The notes under the pieces were generated by a model, which saw only the letters and a list, made by a program, of their open reading frames with translations, was not told where the DNA came from and did not search any database. Positions 7,345 through 15,876 of a DNA stretch of 48,396 nt are shown here, piece after piece; within the stretch, counting starts at the first letter, position 1, and every line of letters starts with the position of its first letter. Source of the DNA: an uncultured Rhodospirillaceae bacterium (GTDB taxonomy: Bacteria > Pseudomonadota > Alphaproteobacteria > Azospirillales > Azospirillaceae); NCBI GenBank assembly GCA_937927415.1, contig CALBDS010000058.1, forward strand, positions 1-48,396. The letters run 5' to 3'. The position numbers were made by a program, and so were the translations under genes.

Positions 7345-9135
7345 TTAGTAGACGCGGGCCTTGGGCGGGAACACCTGGACTTCATCGGTCAGGGTCTTCA
7401 TGTGGACCGGGCGGTAATCAATCTTGGTGCCGCCCTTTTCATCGACCCAGATGACCGTGTGCTTCATCCAGCTTTCGTCATCGCGGTTCGGATAGTCTTC
7501 GCGGGCGTGCGCGCCGCGGCTTTCCGGACGGTTGCGGGCCGAATGCAGGGTGGCGACCGCCTGGCACAGCAGGTTGTCCAGCTCGATGGCTTCCACCAGA
7601 TCCGAGTTCCACACCAGCGTGCGGTCGGAAATGGCGACCTCGCCCTTCTTGGCATAGGTCTGGTCGATGAGCTTGCAGCCCTCTTCCAGCACGTCGCCGG
7701 TGCGGAACACCGCGCAGTTGTTCTGCATGGTGCGCTGCATTTCCAGGCGCAGGTCGGCGGACTTGATCGACCCCTTGGCGTTGCGCAGGCGGTCCAAACG
7801 GTCCAGCGCGAAATCGGCGCTGTCGGCGGCCAGCGGCTTCTGCGCCTTGGTCTTGTCCACCACTTCCGCCGCACGGATGGCGGCCGCGCGGCCGAACACC
7901 ACCAGATCGAGGAGCGAGTTGGACCCCAGACGGTTGGCACCGTGCACCGACACGCACGCCGCCTCGCCGATGGCCATCAGACCGGGCACCACGGCGTCGG
8001 GGTTGTCGGCCGTGGGGTTGACCACTTCGCAGTGAACGTTGGTGGGGATGCCGCCCATGTTGTAGTGGACGGTCGGCAGCACCGGGATCGGTTCCTTGGT
8101 CACATCCACGCCGGCGAAGATCTTCGCGGTTTCCGCGATGCCCGGCAGGCGCTGGTGGATGATTTCCGGCGGCAGGTGTTCCAGGTGCAGGTGGATGTGA
8201 TCCTTGTGCTCACCGACGCCGCGGCCTTCGCGGATTTCGATGGTCATGGACCGGGACACCACGTCACGGCTCGCCAGATCCTTGGCCGACGGCGCATACC
8301 GCTCCATGAAGCGTTCGCCGGTGGAGTTGGTCAGGTACCCGCCTTCGCCGCGCACGCCCTCGGTGATGAGGCAGCCCGAACCGTAGATGCCGGTCGGGTG
8401 GAACTGCACGAATTCCATGTCCTGCAGCGGCAGGCCGGCGCGCAGCACCATGCCGCCGCCGTCACCCGTACAGGTGTGGGCGGAGGTGGCGGAGAAGAAG
8501 GCACGGCCGTAACCGCCGGTCGCCAGCACCACGAGCTGGGCGCGGAAGCGGTGGATGGTGCCGTCGTCCAGGTTCCACGCCATGACGCCGCGGCACACGC
8601 CATCGGCATCCATGATGAGGTCCAGCGCGAAGTATTCGATGAAGAATTCGGCTTCGTGCTTCAGCGACTGCTGGTAGAGGGTGTGCAGGATCGCATGCCC
8701 GGTGCGGTCGGCGGCGGCACAGGTGCGGTACGCCTGCTTCTTGCCGTATTCCGCGGTCATGCCGCCGAAGGCGCGCTGGTAGATCTTGCCTTCCGGGGTG
8801 CGCGAGAACGGCACGCCGTAGTGTTCCAGCTCGATGATGGCCGGGATGGCCTCACGGCACATGTACTCGATGGCGTCCTGGTCGCCCAGCCAGTCCGACC
8901 CCTTCACGGTGTCGTACATGTGGAAACGCCAGTCGTCCTCGCTCATGTTGCCGAGAGCGGCGGAGATGCCGCCCTGCGCCGCCACGGTGTGGGAGCGGGT
9001 GGGGAACACCTTGGTGATGCACGCCGTCTTCAGCCCCTTTTCGGCCATGCCGAAGGTGGCGCGCAGGCCGGCACCGCCGGCACCGACGACGACGACGTCA
9101 TAGGTGTGATCGATGATCTGATATGCGCTCGCCAT
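7345..9135 (-). CDS. sdhA: Succinate dehydrogenase flavoprotein subunit
   Basis: SdhA oxidises succinate to fumarate in the TCA cycle, with covalently bound FAD. The 596-residue protein has the dinucleotide-binding GAGGAGLRA near residue 18 and the FAD-attachment region SHTVAAQGG, with the modified histidine. The substrate-site segment is HPTGIYGSGCLITEG, and the catalytic arginine region near R-x-G-S-N-S-L-L-D is also present. It lies six bases downstream of sdhD in the sdhCDAB operon. Confidence 0.98.
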   Translation of the reverse strand: MASAYQIIDHTYDVVVVGAGGAGLRATFGMAEKGLKTACITKVFPTRSHTVAAQGGISAALGNMSEDDWRFHMYDTVKGSDWLGDQDAIEYMCREAIPAIIELEHYGVPFSRTPEGKIYQRAFGGMTAEYGKKQAYRTCAAADRTGHAILHTLYQQSLKHEAEFFIEYFALDLIMDADGVCRGVMAWNLDDGTIHRFRAQLVVLATGGYGRAFFSATSAHTCTGDGGGMVLRAGLPLQDMEFVQFHPTGIYGSGCLITEGVRGEGGYLTNSTGERFMERYAPSAKDLASRDVVSRSMTIEIREGRGVGEHKDHIHLHLEHLPPEIIHQRLPGIAETAKIFAGVDVTKEPIPVLPTVHYNMGGIPTNVHCEVVNPTADNPDAVVPGLMAIGEAACVSVHGANRLGSNSLLDLVVFGRAAAIRAAEVVDKTKAQKPLAADSADFALDRLDRLRNAKGSIKSADLRLEMQRTMQNNCAVFRTGDVLEEGCKLIDQTYAKKGEVAISDRTLVWNSDLVEAIELDNLLCQAVATLHSARNRPESRGAHAREDYPNRDDESWMKHTVIWVDEKGGTKIDYRPVHMKTLTDEVQVFPPKARVY

Positions 9136-9141
9136 GACGGG

Positions 9142-9540
9142 TCAGGCTCCGAACGTAAGCTTCAGGACGGCGATGATGCAGGCCGTGGCCAGGAGGATCG
9201 CCAGGAACTTGACCGCCAGCAGGGCGGCGATCTTCTGACATTCCACGTGGACGTAATCTTCGATGACCACCTGCAGGCCGGAATAGGCGTGGTGGGCGAC
9301 CACCGCCACCGTCAGCACCATCATGGAGGCCGAGAACGGCGACTTCATCCAGGCGACGAATTCGGGGTAGCCGGCGCCCAGATGACCGATCACGCCGAAC
9401 ACGAACCAGACGGTCAGCGGGATCAGCGCCACCGCGGTAACGCGCTGCATCCACCAGTGTTCGGTGCCGTGCTTGGCGGAACCCAGGCCGCGCACTTCGC
9501 CCAGCGCCGAGCGCAGGGACTTGGACTCGTTGCTTGCCAT
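9142..9540 (-). CDS. sdhD: Succinate dehydrogenase membrane anchor subunit
   Basis: This small membrane anchor helps bind ubiquinone and heme b. I start at the ATG at 9540 (MASNESK), giving 132 residues, because GGGAGG stands five bases upstream; a GTG at 9558 is possible but would overlap sdhC. Three membrane segments are visible, and the HHAYSGLQVVIEDYVH stretch matches the SdhD signature with the conserved heme-side histidine and quinone-site Asp-Tyr. It sits between sdhC and sdhA. Confidence 0.94.
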   Translation of the reverse strand: MASNESKSLRSALGEVRGLGSAKHGTEHWWMQRVTAVALIPLTVWFVFGVIGHLGAGYPEFVAWMKSPFSASMMVLTVAVVAHHAYSGLQVVIEDYVHVECQKIAALLAVKFLAILLATACIIAVLKLTFGA

Positions 9541-9551
9541 GCCGGCCTCCC

Positions 9552-9941
9552 TCACCACGCGATCAGACCGACGATCCAGGTGAGCAGCGTCAGGCCGATG
9601 GAGGCACCGGCGACGATGTACGCACCCTTTTCCGCGGTCGGAAGGTCAAAACCAACGCCGGCGTCCCACACCAGATGGCGGATGCCGCTGCACAGATGGA
9701 AAAACAGCGCCCAGGACCAGGCGAACAGCAGCAGCATCCCGATGAAGGAGCCGATGAAGCCCTGGACAATGGCGTACGGGCCGGGACCGGCGGCGGCGGC
9801 GATCAGCCACCACGCCAGCAGCAGGGTGCCGCCGGTAAGCGCGACGCCCGTGGCGCGGTGCATGATCGACGCCAGCATGGTCCACTGCCATCGATAGACT
9901 TGGATATGGGGGGAAAGCGGCCGACTGGTGCCGTGAGACAT
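9552..9941 (-). CDS. sdhC: Succinate dehydrogenase cytochrome b556 subunit
   Basis: SdhC anchors complex II in the inner membrane. I start at the ATG at 9941 (MSHGTSRPLSPHIQVY), giving 129 residues, since AGAGGA precedes it by seven bases; an open frame extends to 10133 without support. The family signature SIMHRATGVAL and the heme-ligand region HLCSGIRHLVWD are present, with three membrane helices. It is the first gene of the operon. Confidence 0.95.
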   Translation of the reverse strand: MSHGTSRPLSPHIQVYRWQWTMLASIMHRATGVALTGGTLLLAWWLIAAAAGPGPYAIVQGFIGSFIGMLLLFAWSWALFFHLCSGIRHLVWDAGVGFDLPTAEKGAYIVAGASIGLTLLTWIVGLIAW

Positions 9942-10041
9942 CGGGACGTCCTCTGGTTCGGCTGCCGGGGGCGACAGGGTATGTCGCAACGGCTGGGGAA
10001 AGTGACGGGAAACGAGGCGCGGGCCTTGAAATTGGCGCAAT

Positions 10042-10070
10042 GAATTACGCTTCCCGCTCGCCCAAGTCAA
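10042..10070 (-). promoter_or_regulatory. Sigma-70-type promoter for sdhCDAB
   Basis: On the minus strand TTGACT (10065-10070) and TAATTC (10042-10047) are separated by exactly 17 bases, about 100 bases upstream of the sdhC start. No competing gene reads across it. Confidence 0.6.
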
Positions 10071-10105
10071 CGGTGGGTATCCTGCACCGCCGAACTTGCG
10101 AGATA

Positions 10106-10122
10106 ATTCGCTAACAGCGAAT
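10106..10122. promoter_or_regulatory. Perfect 7-bp dyad upstream of the sdh promoter
   Basis: ATTCGCT-AAC-AGCGAAT is a perfect inverted repeat of 17 bases lying 36 bases upstream of the sdh -35 box. The remainder of the gap up to 10304 shows nothing else I can name. It may be an operator for the sdh operon; the regulator is unknown. Confidence 0.4.
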
Positions 10123-10304
10123 GAAACACGCATCCCCCACAGCGGTTGGTACTACCAGGGAAACGCAGGCGCCGGGGCTATGCTGGCCTCATCTTGCCCG
10201 GAACATCATCCCCTGGTGGCAACCGTCCGTCCAGAACATGGTGCGCCCGGTGCGCCATTACCGTTGCGGCAATGCGAAATCTGCGGTAGTCCGGCTTTTA
10301 TTCT

Positions 10305-10568
10305 TCAGTCAATGAAACGCTGGGCATTCTGCACCAGAATTGCGTACATCTGGACAATCAACTCGGTGGGCCGCAGCCGGCCGAACGGAATATTGTCTTT
10401 GGCCCATTCCACCAGCCTTTCGGGCGGGCGGGACGGTACGACCTCGTATCCGTTTTTTTTCAGGACCGACAGGACGGCGCGGGCCTGTTTTCCGTAATCC
10501 TCGTTGAAGAAGGACTTGTCGGCGTCCTTGATCGCCTTGGCGATCATGTCTTCAATCTGTGATGCCAT
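10305..10568 (-). CDS. Conserved-looking small hypothetical protein
   Basis: This ORF encodes 87 residues when started at the ATG at 10568 (MASQIEDMIAKAI). The frame is open further upstream but that part is low-complexity and lacks a ribosome site. The protein is soluble, mixed charged, with predicted helices (IEDMIAKAIKDADKSFFNEDY) and a C-terminal helix ending in ILVQNAQRFID. I see no cysteine motif, signal or membrane segment, and I do not recognise the family. It stands alone between sdhC and asd. Confidence 0.6.
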   Translation of the reverse strand: MASQIEDMIAKAIKDADKSFFNEDYGKQARAVLSVLKKNGYEVVPSRPPERLVEWAKDNIPFGRLRPTELIVQMYAILVQNAQRFID

Positions 10569-10745
10569 GGGTCGCGCGCTGCCGGATGAAGGGGGGCCGG
10601 GGGACAGATGCTTAACAGCCCGGTAAGGTTGCCGTGGAGCGGGCACCCTCTCATATGCTCCCGGACGATGCAATTCCGTTGAAAAAAAACTGAAAAAAGG
10701 CTACGGGAAGCCGTTTTCTGATTTCATGCTAGAAGGATTCCCGCC

Positions 10746-11765
10746 ATGGGCTACAAGGTTGCAGTCATCGGCGCCACCGGCAACGTCGGACGTGAGATGC
10801 TGGCGACTCTGGCCGCTCGCAATTTCCCCGCCGATGAGGTGATTGCCCTGGCGTCTGAGAAATCGGCGGGCAAAGAGGTGTCGTACGGCGACGATGACGT
10901 TCTGAAGGTTCAGGACCTCGCCAAGTTCGACTTCCGCGGCGTCGATATCGCCCTGTCGTCTCCGGGTGCGTCGGTCTCGGCGGAATTCTCGCCCAAGGCG
11001 GCGGCCGCCGGCTGCGTCGTGATCGACAACACCTCCTACTGGCGCATGGATCCCGACGTGCCGCTGGTGGTGCCGGAGGTGAACCCCGACGCCATCGCCG
11101 GCTACACGAAGAAGGGCATCATCGCCAACCCCAACTGCTCCACCATTCAGATGGTGGTGGCGCTGAAGCCGCTGCACGAACTGGCCGGCATCAAGCGGGT
11201 TGTGGTGGCGACGTACCAGTCGGTGTCGGGTGCCGGCAAGGAAGGCATGGACGAGCTGTTCGAACAGACCCGCGCCATCTACGTCAACGACCCCATCACG
11301 CCGCAGAAGTTCACCAAGCAGATCGCCTTCAACGTCATCCCCCACATCGACGTGTTCATGGATGACGGCTACACGAAGGAAGAATGGAAGATGGTGGTCG
11401 AGACGAAGAAGATTCTCGACCCCAAGATCAAGGTGAACGCCACCTGCGTGCGCGTGCCGGTCTTCATCGGCCATTCGGAAGCGATCACCATCGAATGCGA
11501 GCGCGACATCACCACCGAGGCCGCCCGTGCGGCCCTGCGCGCCGCCCCCGGCGTGGTGGTGATCGACCATCGCGAGCCGGGCGGCTACGTCACCCCGGTC
11601 GAGGTGGCGGGCGACGATCCCGTGTACGTCAGCCGCATCCGCGAGGATGCGACGGTGGACAACGGGCTGTCGTTCTGGTGCGTGTCCGACAACCTGCGCA
11701 AGGGTGCGGCCCTGAACGCGGTGCAGATCGCCGAAGTTCTGGTGTCCGATTACCTGAAGAAGTAA
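10746..11765 (+). CDS. asd: Aspartate-semialdehyde dehydrogenase
   Basis: Asd reduces beta-aspartyl phosphate to aspartate semialdehyde with NADPH, the branch point to lysine/diaminopimelate, threonine and methionine. The 339-residue protein has the NADP-binding GATGNVGREML at residues 9-19, the active-site cysteine in NPNCSTIQMV (about Cys131), and the substrate-binding SVSGAGKEGMDEL. AAGGA precedes the ATG. A strong terminator follows, so it is a single-gene unit; it acts upstream of DapB in the same pathway. Confidence 0.97.
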   Translation: MGYKVAVIGATGNVGREMLATLAARNFPADEVIALASEKSAGKEVSYGDDDVLKVQDLAKFDFRGVDIALSSPGASVSAEFSPKAAAAGCVVIDNTSYWRMDPDVPLVVPEVNPDAIAGYTKKGIIANPNCSTIQMVVALKPLHELAGIKRVVVATYQSVSGAGKEGMDELFEQTRAIYVNDPITPQKFTKQIAFNVIPHIDVFMDDGYTKEEWKMVVETKKILDPKIKVNATCVRVPVFIGHSEAITIECERDITTEAARAALRAAPGVVVIDHREPGGYVTPVEVAGDDPVYVSRIREDATVDNGLSFWCVSDNLRKGAALNAVQIAEVLVSDYLKK

Positions 11766-11786
11766 CCCGCCCTCCCCGGACGGCGG

Positions 11787-11824
11787 AAAAGCCGCGAAGC
11801 CCCCTCGGGTCTTCGCGGCTTTTG
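11787..11824 (+). terminator. Terminator of asd
   Basis: The long stem AAAAGCCGCGAAG.CCC (11787-11803) with GGGTCTTCGCGGCTTTT (11808-11824) has one mismatch and ends in a T-tract. The arms also carry A-runs on the left, so it may act in both directions. Confidence 0.85.
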
Positions 11825-11849
11825 CTTTCTGGATAAAAGGGAAGGAGGT

Positions 11850-11890
11850 TTGGAGGCGTCCGCCTCCAAGCGGGGTCGGGGCGGCTGCCC
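11850..11890 (-). terminator. GC hairpins downstream of the STAS gene
   Basis: Two adjacent palindromes lie between the asd terminator and the STAS stop: GGGGCGGCTGCCCC and a 9-bp stem TTGGAGGCG/CGCCTCCAA (11850-11858, 11861-11869). In the minus direction a T-rich stretch follows only loosely, so termination is plausible but not certain. Confidence 0.4.
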
Positions 11891-11903
11891 CGCTCTCTCC
11901 CGA

Positions 11904-12257
11904 TCACCGCAACCCCGCCAGCGCCGCCTCGACACTGGGGTGCGTCTCGAACAGCGACAGCACGCCGCCGCCGGCCAGGGCGTCGCGCACGGGGGGCGAT
12001 GCGGCGGCCAGCACGATGCGGCTGCGGGCGGCGCGCGCCTTCTTGGCCGCCATCAGCAGGGCGCGCAGGCCGGTGGCGCCGATCTCCGGCACCTGCGCCA
12101 GATTGACCACCACCAGCACCGGGCCGCCGTCCTCCGCCGTCTTGACCAGCGCCCCTTCAAAGGCGGCGGCGTTGGCGCTGTCGATGCGCCCGACCGGGTG
12201 CAGAATGATGATTCCGTTGATGTATTCGCGGCGGATGGTGTCGGGTCCCATGCTCAT
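11904..12257 (-). CDS. STAS-domain protein (anti-anti-sigma factor-like)
   Basis: This 117-residue single-domain STAS protein has the usual VGRIDSANAAAFEGAL start and a central strand VLVVVNLAQVPEIGATGLRA. STAS antagonists normally carry a phosphorylatable serine in I-D-S-S-G; here that stretch is I59-G-A-T-G63, so the serine position is Ala61 followed by Thr62. The protein may not be switched by a SpoIIAB-like kinase, or may use the threonine. No anti-sigma kinase or phosphatase is encoded in the window. It is divergent from the tssL-tssM-tagF cluster, 145 bases away. It is cytoplasmic by sequence. Confidence 0.85.
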   Translation of the reverse strand: MSMGPDTIRREYINGIIILHPVGRIDSANAAAFEGALVKTAEDGGPVLVVVNLAQVPEIGATGLRALLMAAKKARAARSRIVLAAASPPVRDALAGGGVLSLFETHPSVEAALAGLR

Positions 12258-12402
12258 TCCTGCCTCCGCTTATGCGCGGTCCGCGCCTTATGGTGCGCGC
12301 CTTGACCGGCGCATCCCATCCTTTTCTTCTCACGCCCGTTTTTTCGCCTTCATGCGGCGGAGGCTGCTATATCTACGGCACGAGGATCGGCACCGGGGAT
12401 GA

Positions 12403-13806
12403 ATGAGGAACGGGCAGCGCATGATGCCGGACGAGGCCAACAGCGAATCGAACGACACCCGCGCGCCGGCCAAACCCGGCCCGGCCCCCCGCTCCGCCAC
12501 CGCTGAGACCGTGACCCTCGACGATTCCCCCCCCATCCCCCCGACGGCGGAAGCTGCCACGGCCCCCGCTGCGGGTCCCACCCGGACGCCCCCTCCCCCG
12601 CCGGCGGCCCTGGCGGCGGCGCTGAACACCGGGGCGTTCCTGCGGGCGTCGTGGAACCCGCTGCTGGCGGCGTCGGCGCCGCTGCTGGATCTGGCCGGGC
12701 GGCTGCGCGACCTGCCGGAACACGCCAACCCCGAACGGCTGCGCGACCGGGTGATCGCCGAGATCCGCCGCTTCGAAAGTGCCGCCACCACCGCCGGCAG
12801 TGTGCCGGAAGAGGTGCGCATCGCCCGCTTCGCGCTCTGCGCCTGTCTGGACGACGTGGTGCTGGCGACCCCGTGGGGGCCGCGGTCGGTGTGGGCGCGC
12901 GAAGGGCTGGTGGCGGCGGTGGAAAAGGCCACCGGGGCCGCCGAACGCTTCTTCGACCTGCTCGATGCCATGCTGGGCGAACCGCACCTGCACCGGCGCG
13001 AGCTGGAGCTGTATTACGTCTGCCTGTCCCTGGGCTTCGAAGGGAAATACCGCGACCGCCCGCGCGGGATGCACGACCTGAACCACCGCCGCGATGCGCT
13101 GTACCGCGTGCTGCGGCGGGAACGGAACCAGGGCGACCGCGCCCTGTCCCCCCTGTGGCGCGGGTCCAACCGCCGCTTCCGCCCGCCGGGGATGGTGGTG
13201 CCGCCGTGGGTGATGGGGGCGGTGACCAGCGCCGCCCTGGTGATCCTGTTCATGGGGCTGTCGCAGACGCTGACGGAAAAGGCCGACGGGGTGGCGGCGC
13301 GGCTGATCGGGCTGCTGCCCGACCGGCCGCTGGAAATCGCCCGTCTGGCCCCGCCGCCCGCCGGGGCCAGCCCGGTGCTGGCCGCCCGCATCATGCGCGC
13401 GCTGGAGCCGGAGGTGCGCTCCGACGCCGTGTCGATCCTGGCGGGGGAGGATGGCGCGCTGGTGGTGCGGGTGCAGGGCGGCATCTTCAAGACCGGCAGC
13501 GACAGCATGAACGCCCGCTTCCGCGCGGTGATGGAACGGGTGGGTCAGGTGCTGGCGGACGAGAACGGCCACATCGTCGTGGTGGCCCACGGCGACGACC
13601 AGCACAGCCGCACCGTGCGTTTCCCCACCGTGCAATCCCTGACCGAGGCGCAGGCGGAGGCGGTGCGCCAGATCCTGGCCCGCCGCATCGCGCCGGAACG
13701 GCTGTCGGCGGAAGGGCGCGGCGATGCCGAGCCGGTGTCCACCGAACCCACCCCCGCCGGACGGCAGGCCAACCGCCGCGTCGATATCCGTCTCTACCCG
13801 CAATAA
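12403..13806 (+). CDS. tssL: Type VI secretion TssL (DotU family) with OmpA-like domain
   Basis: TssL is part of the T6SS inner-membrane complex with TssM. The 467-residue protein has a proline-rich N-terminal extension (1-70), a DotU domain with FALCACLDDVVLATPWG and LGFEGKYRD, and one C-terminal transmembrane helix (about 264-288). It ends in a periplasmic OmpA/MotB-like domain (HIVVVAHGDD, NRRVDIRL), making it an 'evolved' peptidoglycan-binding TssL. The ATG at 12403 follows GGGGATGA closely; a later ATG at 12421 is possible. TssM begins 15 bases downstream. Confidence 0.93.
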   Translation: MRNGQRMMPDEANSESNDTRAPAKPGPAPRSATAETVTLDDSPPIPPTAEAATAPAAGPTRTPPPPPAALAAALNTGAFLRASWNPLLAASAPLLDLAGRLRDLPEHANPERLRDRVIAEIRRFESAATTAGSVPEEVRIARFALCACLDDVVLATPWGPRSVWAREGLVAAVEKATGAAERFFDLLDAMLGEPHLHRRELELYYVCLSLGFEGKYRDRPRGMHDLNHRRDALYRVLRRERNQGDRALSPLWRGSNRRFRPPGMVVPPWVMGAVTSAALVILFMGLSQTLTEKADGVAARLIGLLPDRPLEIARLAPPPAGASPVLAARIMRALEPEVRSDAVSILAGEDGALVVRVQGGIFKTGSDSMNARFRAVMERVGQVLADENGHIVVVAHGDDQHSRTVRFPTVQSLTEAQAEAVRQILARRIAPERLSAEGRGDAEPVSTEPTPAGRQANRRVDIRLYPQ

Positions 13807-13821
13807 GGGGCACGATCCGCC

Positions 13822-15864
13822 ATGCCGCTTCCGCCCTGGATGAGCCTGTTCCGGCGTCTGACCGATTCCCGCCCCACGGCGGGGCGGCAGCGTTGGCTGG
13901 TGTCGCTGGCCGGTGCCCTGGCGCTGGCGCTGCTGGTGTGGTTCCTGGCGCCGCTGGTGGCGCTGGGGGATTTCCGCCCGCTGGAAGACGCCCTGCCCCG
14001 GCTGCTGCTGATCGTGATGATCCTGGCAAGCTGGGTGCTGCTGAACCACCAGCGCGACACCCAGGAGCGCACGGCCAACGAACGGTTCGTGGACGCGCTG
14101 GCCGCCAGCGGCGGCGACCCCGATCAGGTGGCCTCGGCCGAGGAACTGGCGGTGGTGCGCGAACGGCTGACGGCCGCCCTGGACCGGCTGCGCACCCGGC
14201 GGCTGGGGCCGCACTGGGGCGGGCAATGGGTCTATCAGCTTCCCTGGTATCTGGTGATCGGCGCCCCCGGCTCGGGCAAGACCACGGCACTCGCCGCCGC
14301 CGGTCTGGGATCGCCGTTCGGGGAGGGGCCGCAGGCGCTCCAGCTCGGCGCCATGGGCGGCACCCGCACCTGCGACTGGTGGTTCACCGACCGCGCGGTG
14401 CTGATCGACACCGCCGGGCGCTACACCACCCAGGACAGCCGCCACGCGGTGGACGGGCGGGTGTGGACCGGCCTGCTCGACCTGCTCAAAAGCCACCGCC
14501 CGCGCCAGCCGGTCAACGGGGTGGTGCTGGCGGTCAGTCTGGCCGACCTCGCCGCCTGGAACGCCGAGGAACGGCGCGCCTTCGCGCTGACCCTGCGCCA
14601 GCGGCTGGGGGAGGTGCGCGACCATCTGCACCAGCGTTGCCCCATCTACATCGTCTGCACCAAGGCCGACCTTATCACCGGCTTCGCCAGCTTCTTCGAC
14701 ACGCTGGCGCCGGAGGAACGGGATCAGGTGTGGGGCGTCACCTTCCCCGAAGGCGGCGGGCCGCTGGGCCAGGGACCGGCGGCGTGGTTCCACGACACCT
14801 TCACCGCCCTGCTGCGCCGTCTGGACGAACGGCTGCTGGAGCGGCTGCACCAGGAACCGGATCTGGAGCGCCGCAGCCTGAACTTCACCTTCCCCCTCCA
14901 GGTGGCCTCGCTGGAAGAGCCGCTGGCCGACCTGCTGGAAGCCGCCTTCGCCACCGGGCCGGGGGACGAGCCGCCGCTGCTGCGCGGCATCTATTTCACC
15001 AGCGCGACCCAAGGCGGCATCGTGTTCGACCGGCTGGCCGGTCCCTTCACCACTTTCGGGCCTGCGGTGGGGCACGAGCCGGCGGGCGAGGGGCAAAGCT
15101 GCTTCCTGGCCCGGCTGTTCCCCGACGTGATCGTGGCCGAAGCCGGGCTGGCCGGCGTGGACATGGATCTGGAACGGGCGCTCCGGCGGCAGAACCGCGT
15201 CATGGTGGGCGGTGCCGCGGCGGCGGCGGTGGCGCTGGCGGCGTTCTGGACCAACAGCTACACCGGCAACCGCACGCTGGTGGAGCAGATGGCCGCCGCC
15301 GTGTCGGTGGCCGAGGCCCGCGCCCGCCCGCTGGACACAGCGCCGCGGTCGCTGGTGCGGGTGGACGACACCGATTTCGCCGCCATCCTGCCGTTCCTCG
15401 ACGCGCTGGCCGGTCTGCCCGGCGGCTATGGGCAGCGCAGCGCCTGGGGGCCGCTGGCCCTGTCGGGGGGACTGTACCAGGGCGGGCGGCTGGGGGCGCT
15501 GGCCGACGGCGCCTATCGCCGGGCGTTGCGCAGCATCTTTTTGTCGCGCATCCTGTTGAGGATGGAAGAACAGCTTCGCGTGGGCTGGGCATCGCCGGAA
15601 CAGTTGCAGGCGTCCCTGATGGCGTACCGGATGCTGGGTGGGCAGCAGCCGATCAACCGGGTGGCGGTGATGCGCTGGATCGCCGCCGACTGGGACGAAC
15701 GGCTGATGGCCGGGTCGGAAAATGACCGCATCCGCGCCGGGCTGAAACGCCATCTGGAAGCCCTGTTCGACGTGGGTTTCGCCGCGGTCCCCCTGGACGA
15801 GGCGCTCATCAGGCACGTTGAATCGGTGCTGGTACCGCAGGGACGTCCCGGTTCGCCCGTATAA
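13822..15864 (+). CDS. tssM: Type VI secretion TssM (IcmF family), C-terminally short
   Basis: TssM is the central membrane component of T6SS. Two N-terminal helices (about 25-48 and 59-77) precede a cytoplasmic NTPase domain with Walker A GAPGSGKTT (about 146-154) and Walker B VLIDTAGRY (about 193). A third helix lies at about 460-478. The periplasmic region then continues through the IcmF-related segment (GLYQGGRLGALADGAYRRAL, LRMEEQLRVGW, MLGGQQPINR) and stops at residue 680, whereas typical TssM proteins are about 1100-1200 residues. The missing part includes the beta domain that docks to TssJ. No continuation occurs in other frames before the next gene at 15877, so this is not a simple frameshift. 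Confidence 0.9.
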   Translation: MPLPPWMSLFRRLTDSRPTAGRQRWLVSLAGALALALLVWFLAPLVALGDFRPLEDALPRLLLIVMILASWVLLNHQRDTQERTANERFVDALAASGGDPDQVASAEELAVVRERLTAALDRLRTRRLGPHWGGQWVYQLPWYLVIGAPGSGKTTALAAAGLGSPFGEGPQALQLGAMGGTRTCDWWFTDRAVLIDTAGRYTTQDSRHAVDGRVWTGLLDLLKSHRPRQPVNGVVLAVSLADLAAWNAEERRAFALTLRQRLGEVRDHLHQRCPIYIVCTKADLITGFASFFDTLAPEERDQVWGVTFPEGGGPLGQGPAAWFHDTFTALLRRLDERLLERLHQEPDLERRSLNFTFPLQVASLEEPLADLLEAAFATGPGDEPPLLRGIYFTSATQGGIVFDRLAGPFTTFGPAVGHEPAGEGQSCFLARLFPDVIVAEAGLAGVDMDLERALRRQNRVMVGGAAAAAVALAAFWTNSYTGNRTLVEQMAAAVSVAEARARPLDTAPRSLVRVDDTDFAAILPFLDALAGLPGGYGQRSAWGPLALSGGLYQGGRLGALADGAYRRALRSIFLSRILLRMEEQLRVGWASPEQLQASLMAYRMLGGQQPINRVAVMRWIAADWDERLMAGSENDRIRAGLKRHLEALFDVGFAAVPLDEALIRHVESVLVPQGRPGSPV

Positions 15865-15876
15865 AGGGTTCTGGCC

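Noticed and set aside
7324..9897. A plus-strand open frame of 857 codons over sdhA-sdhD
   Set aside because: It is antisense to the well-supported sdh genes, with no ribosome site or family likeness.
2191..11765. dapB and asd as one operon
   Set aside because: They are on opposite strands and 8 kb apart with several units between.
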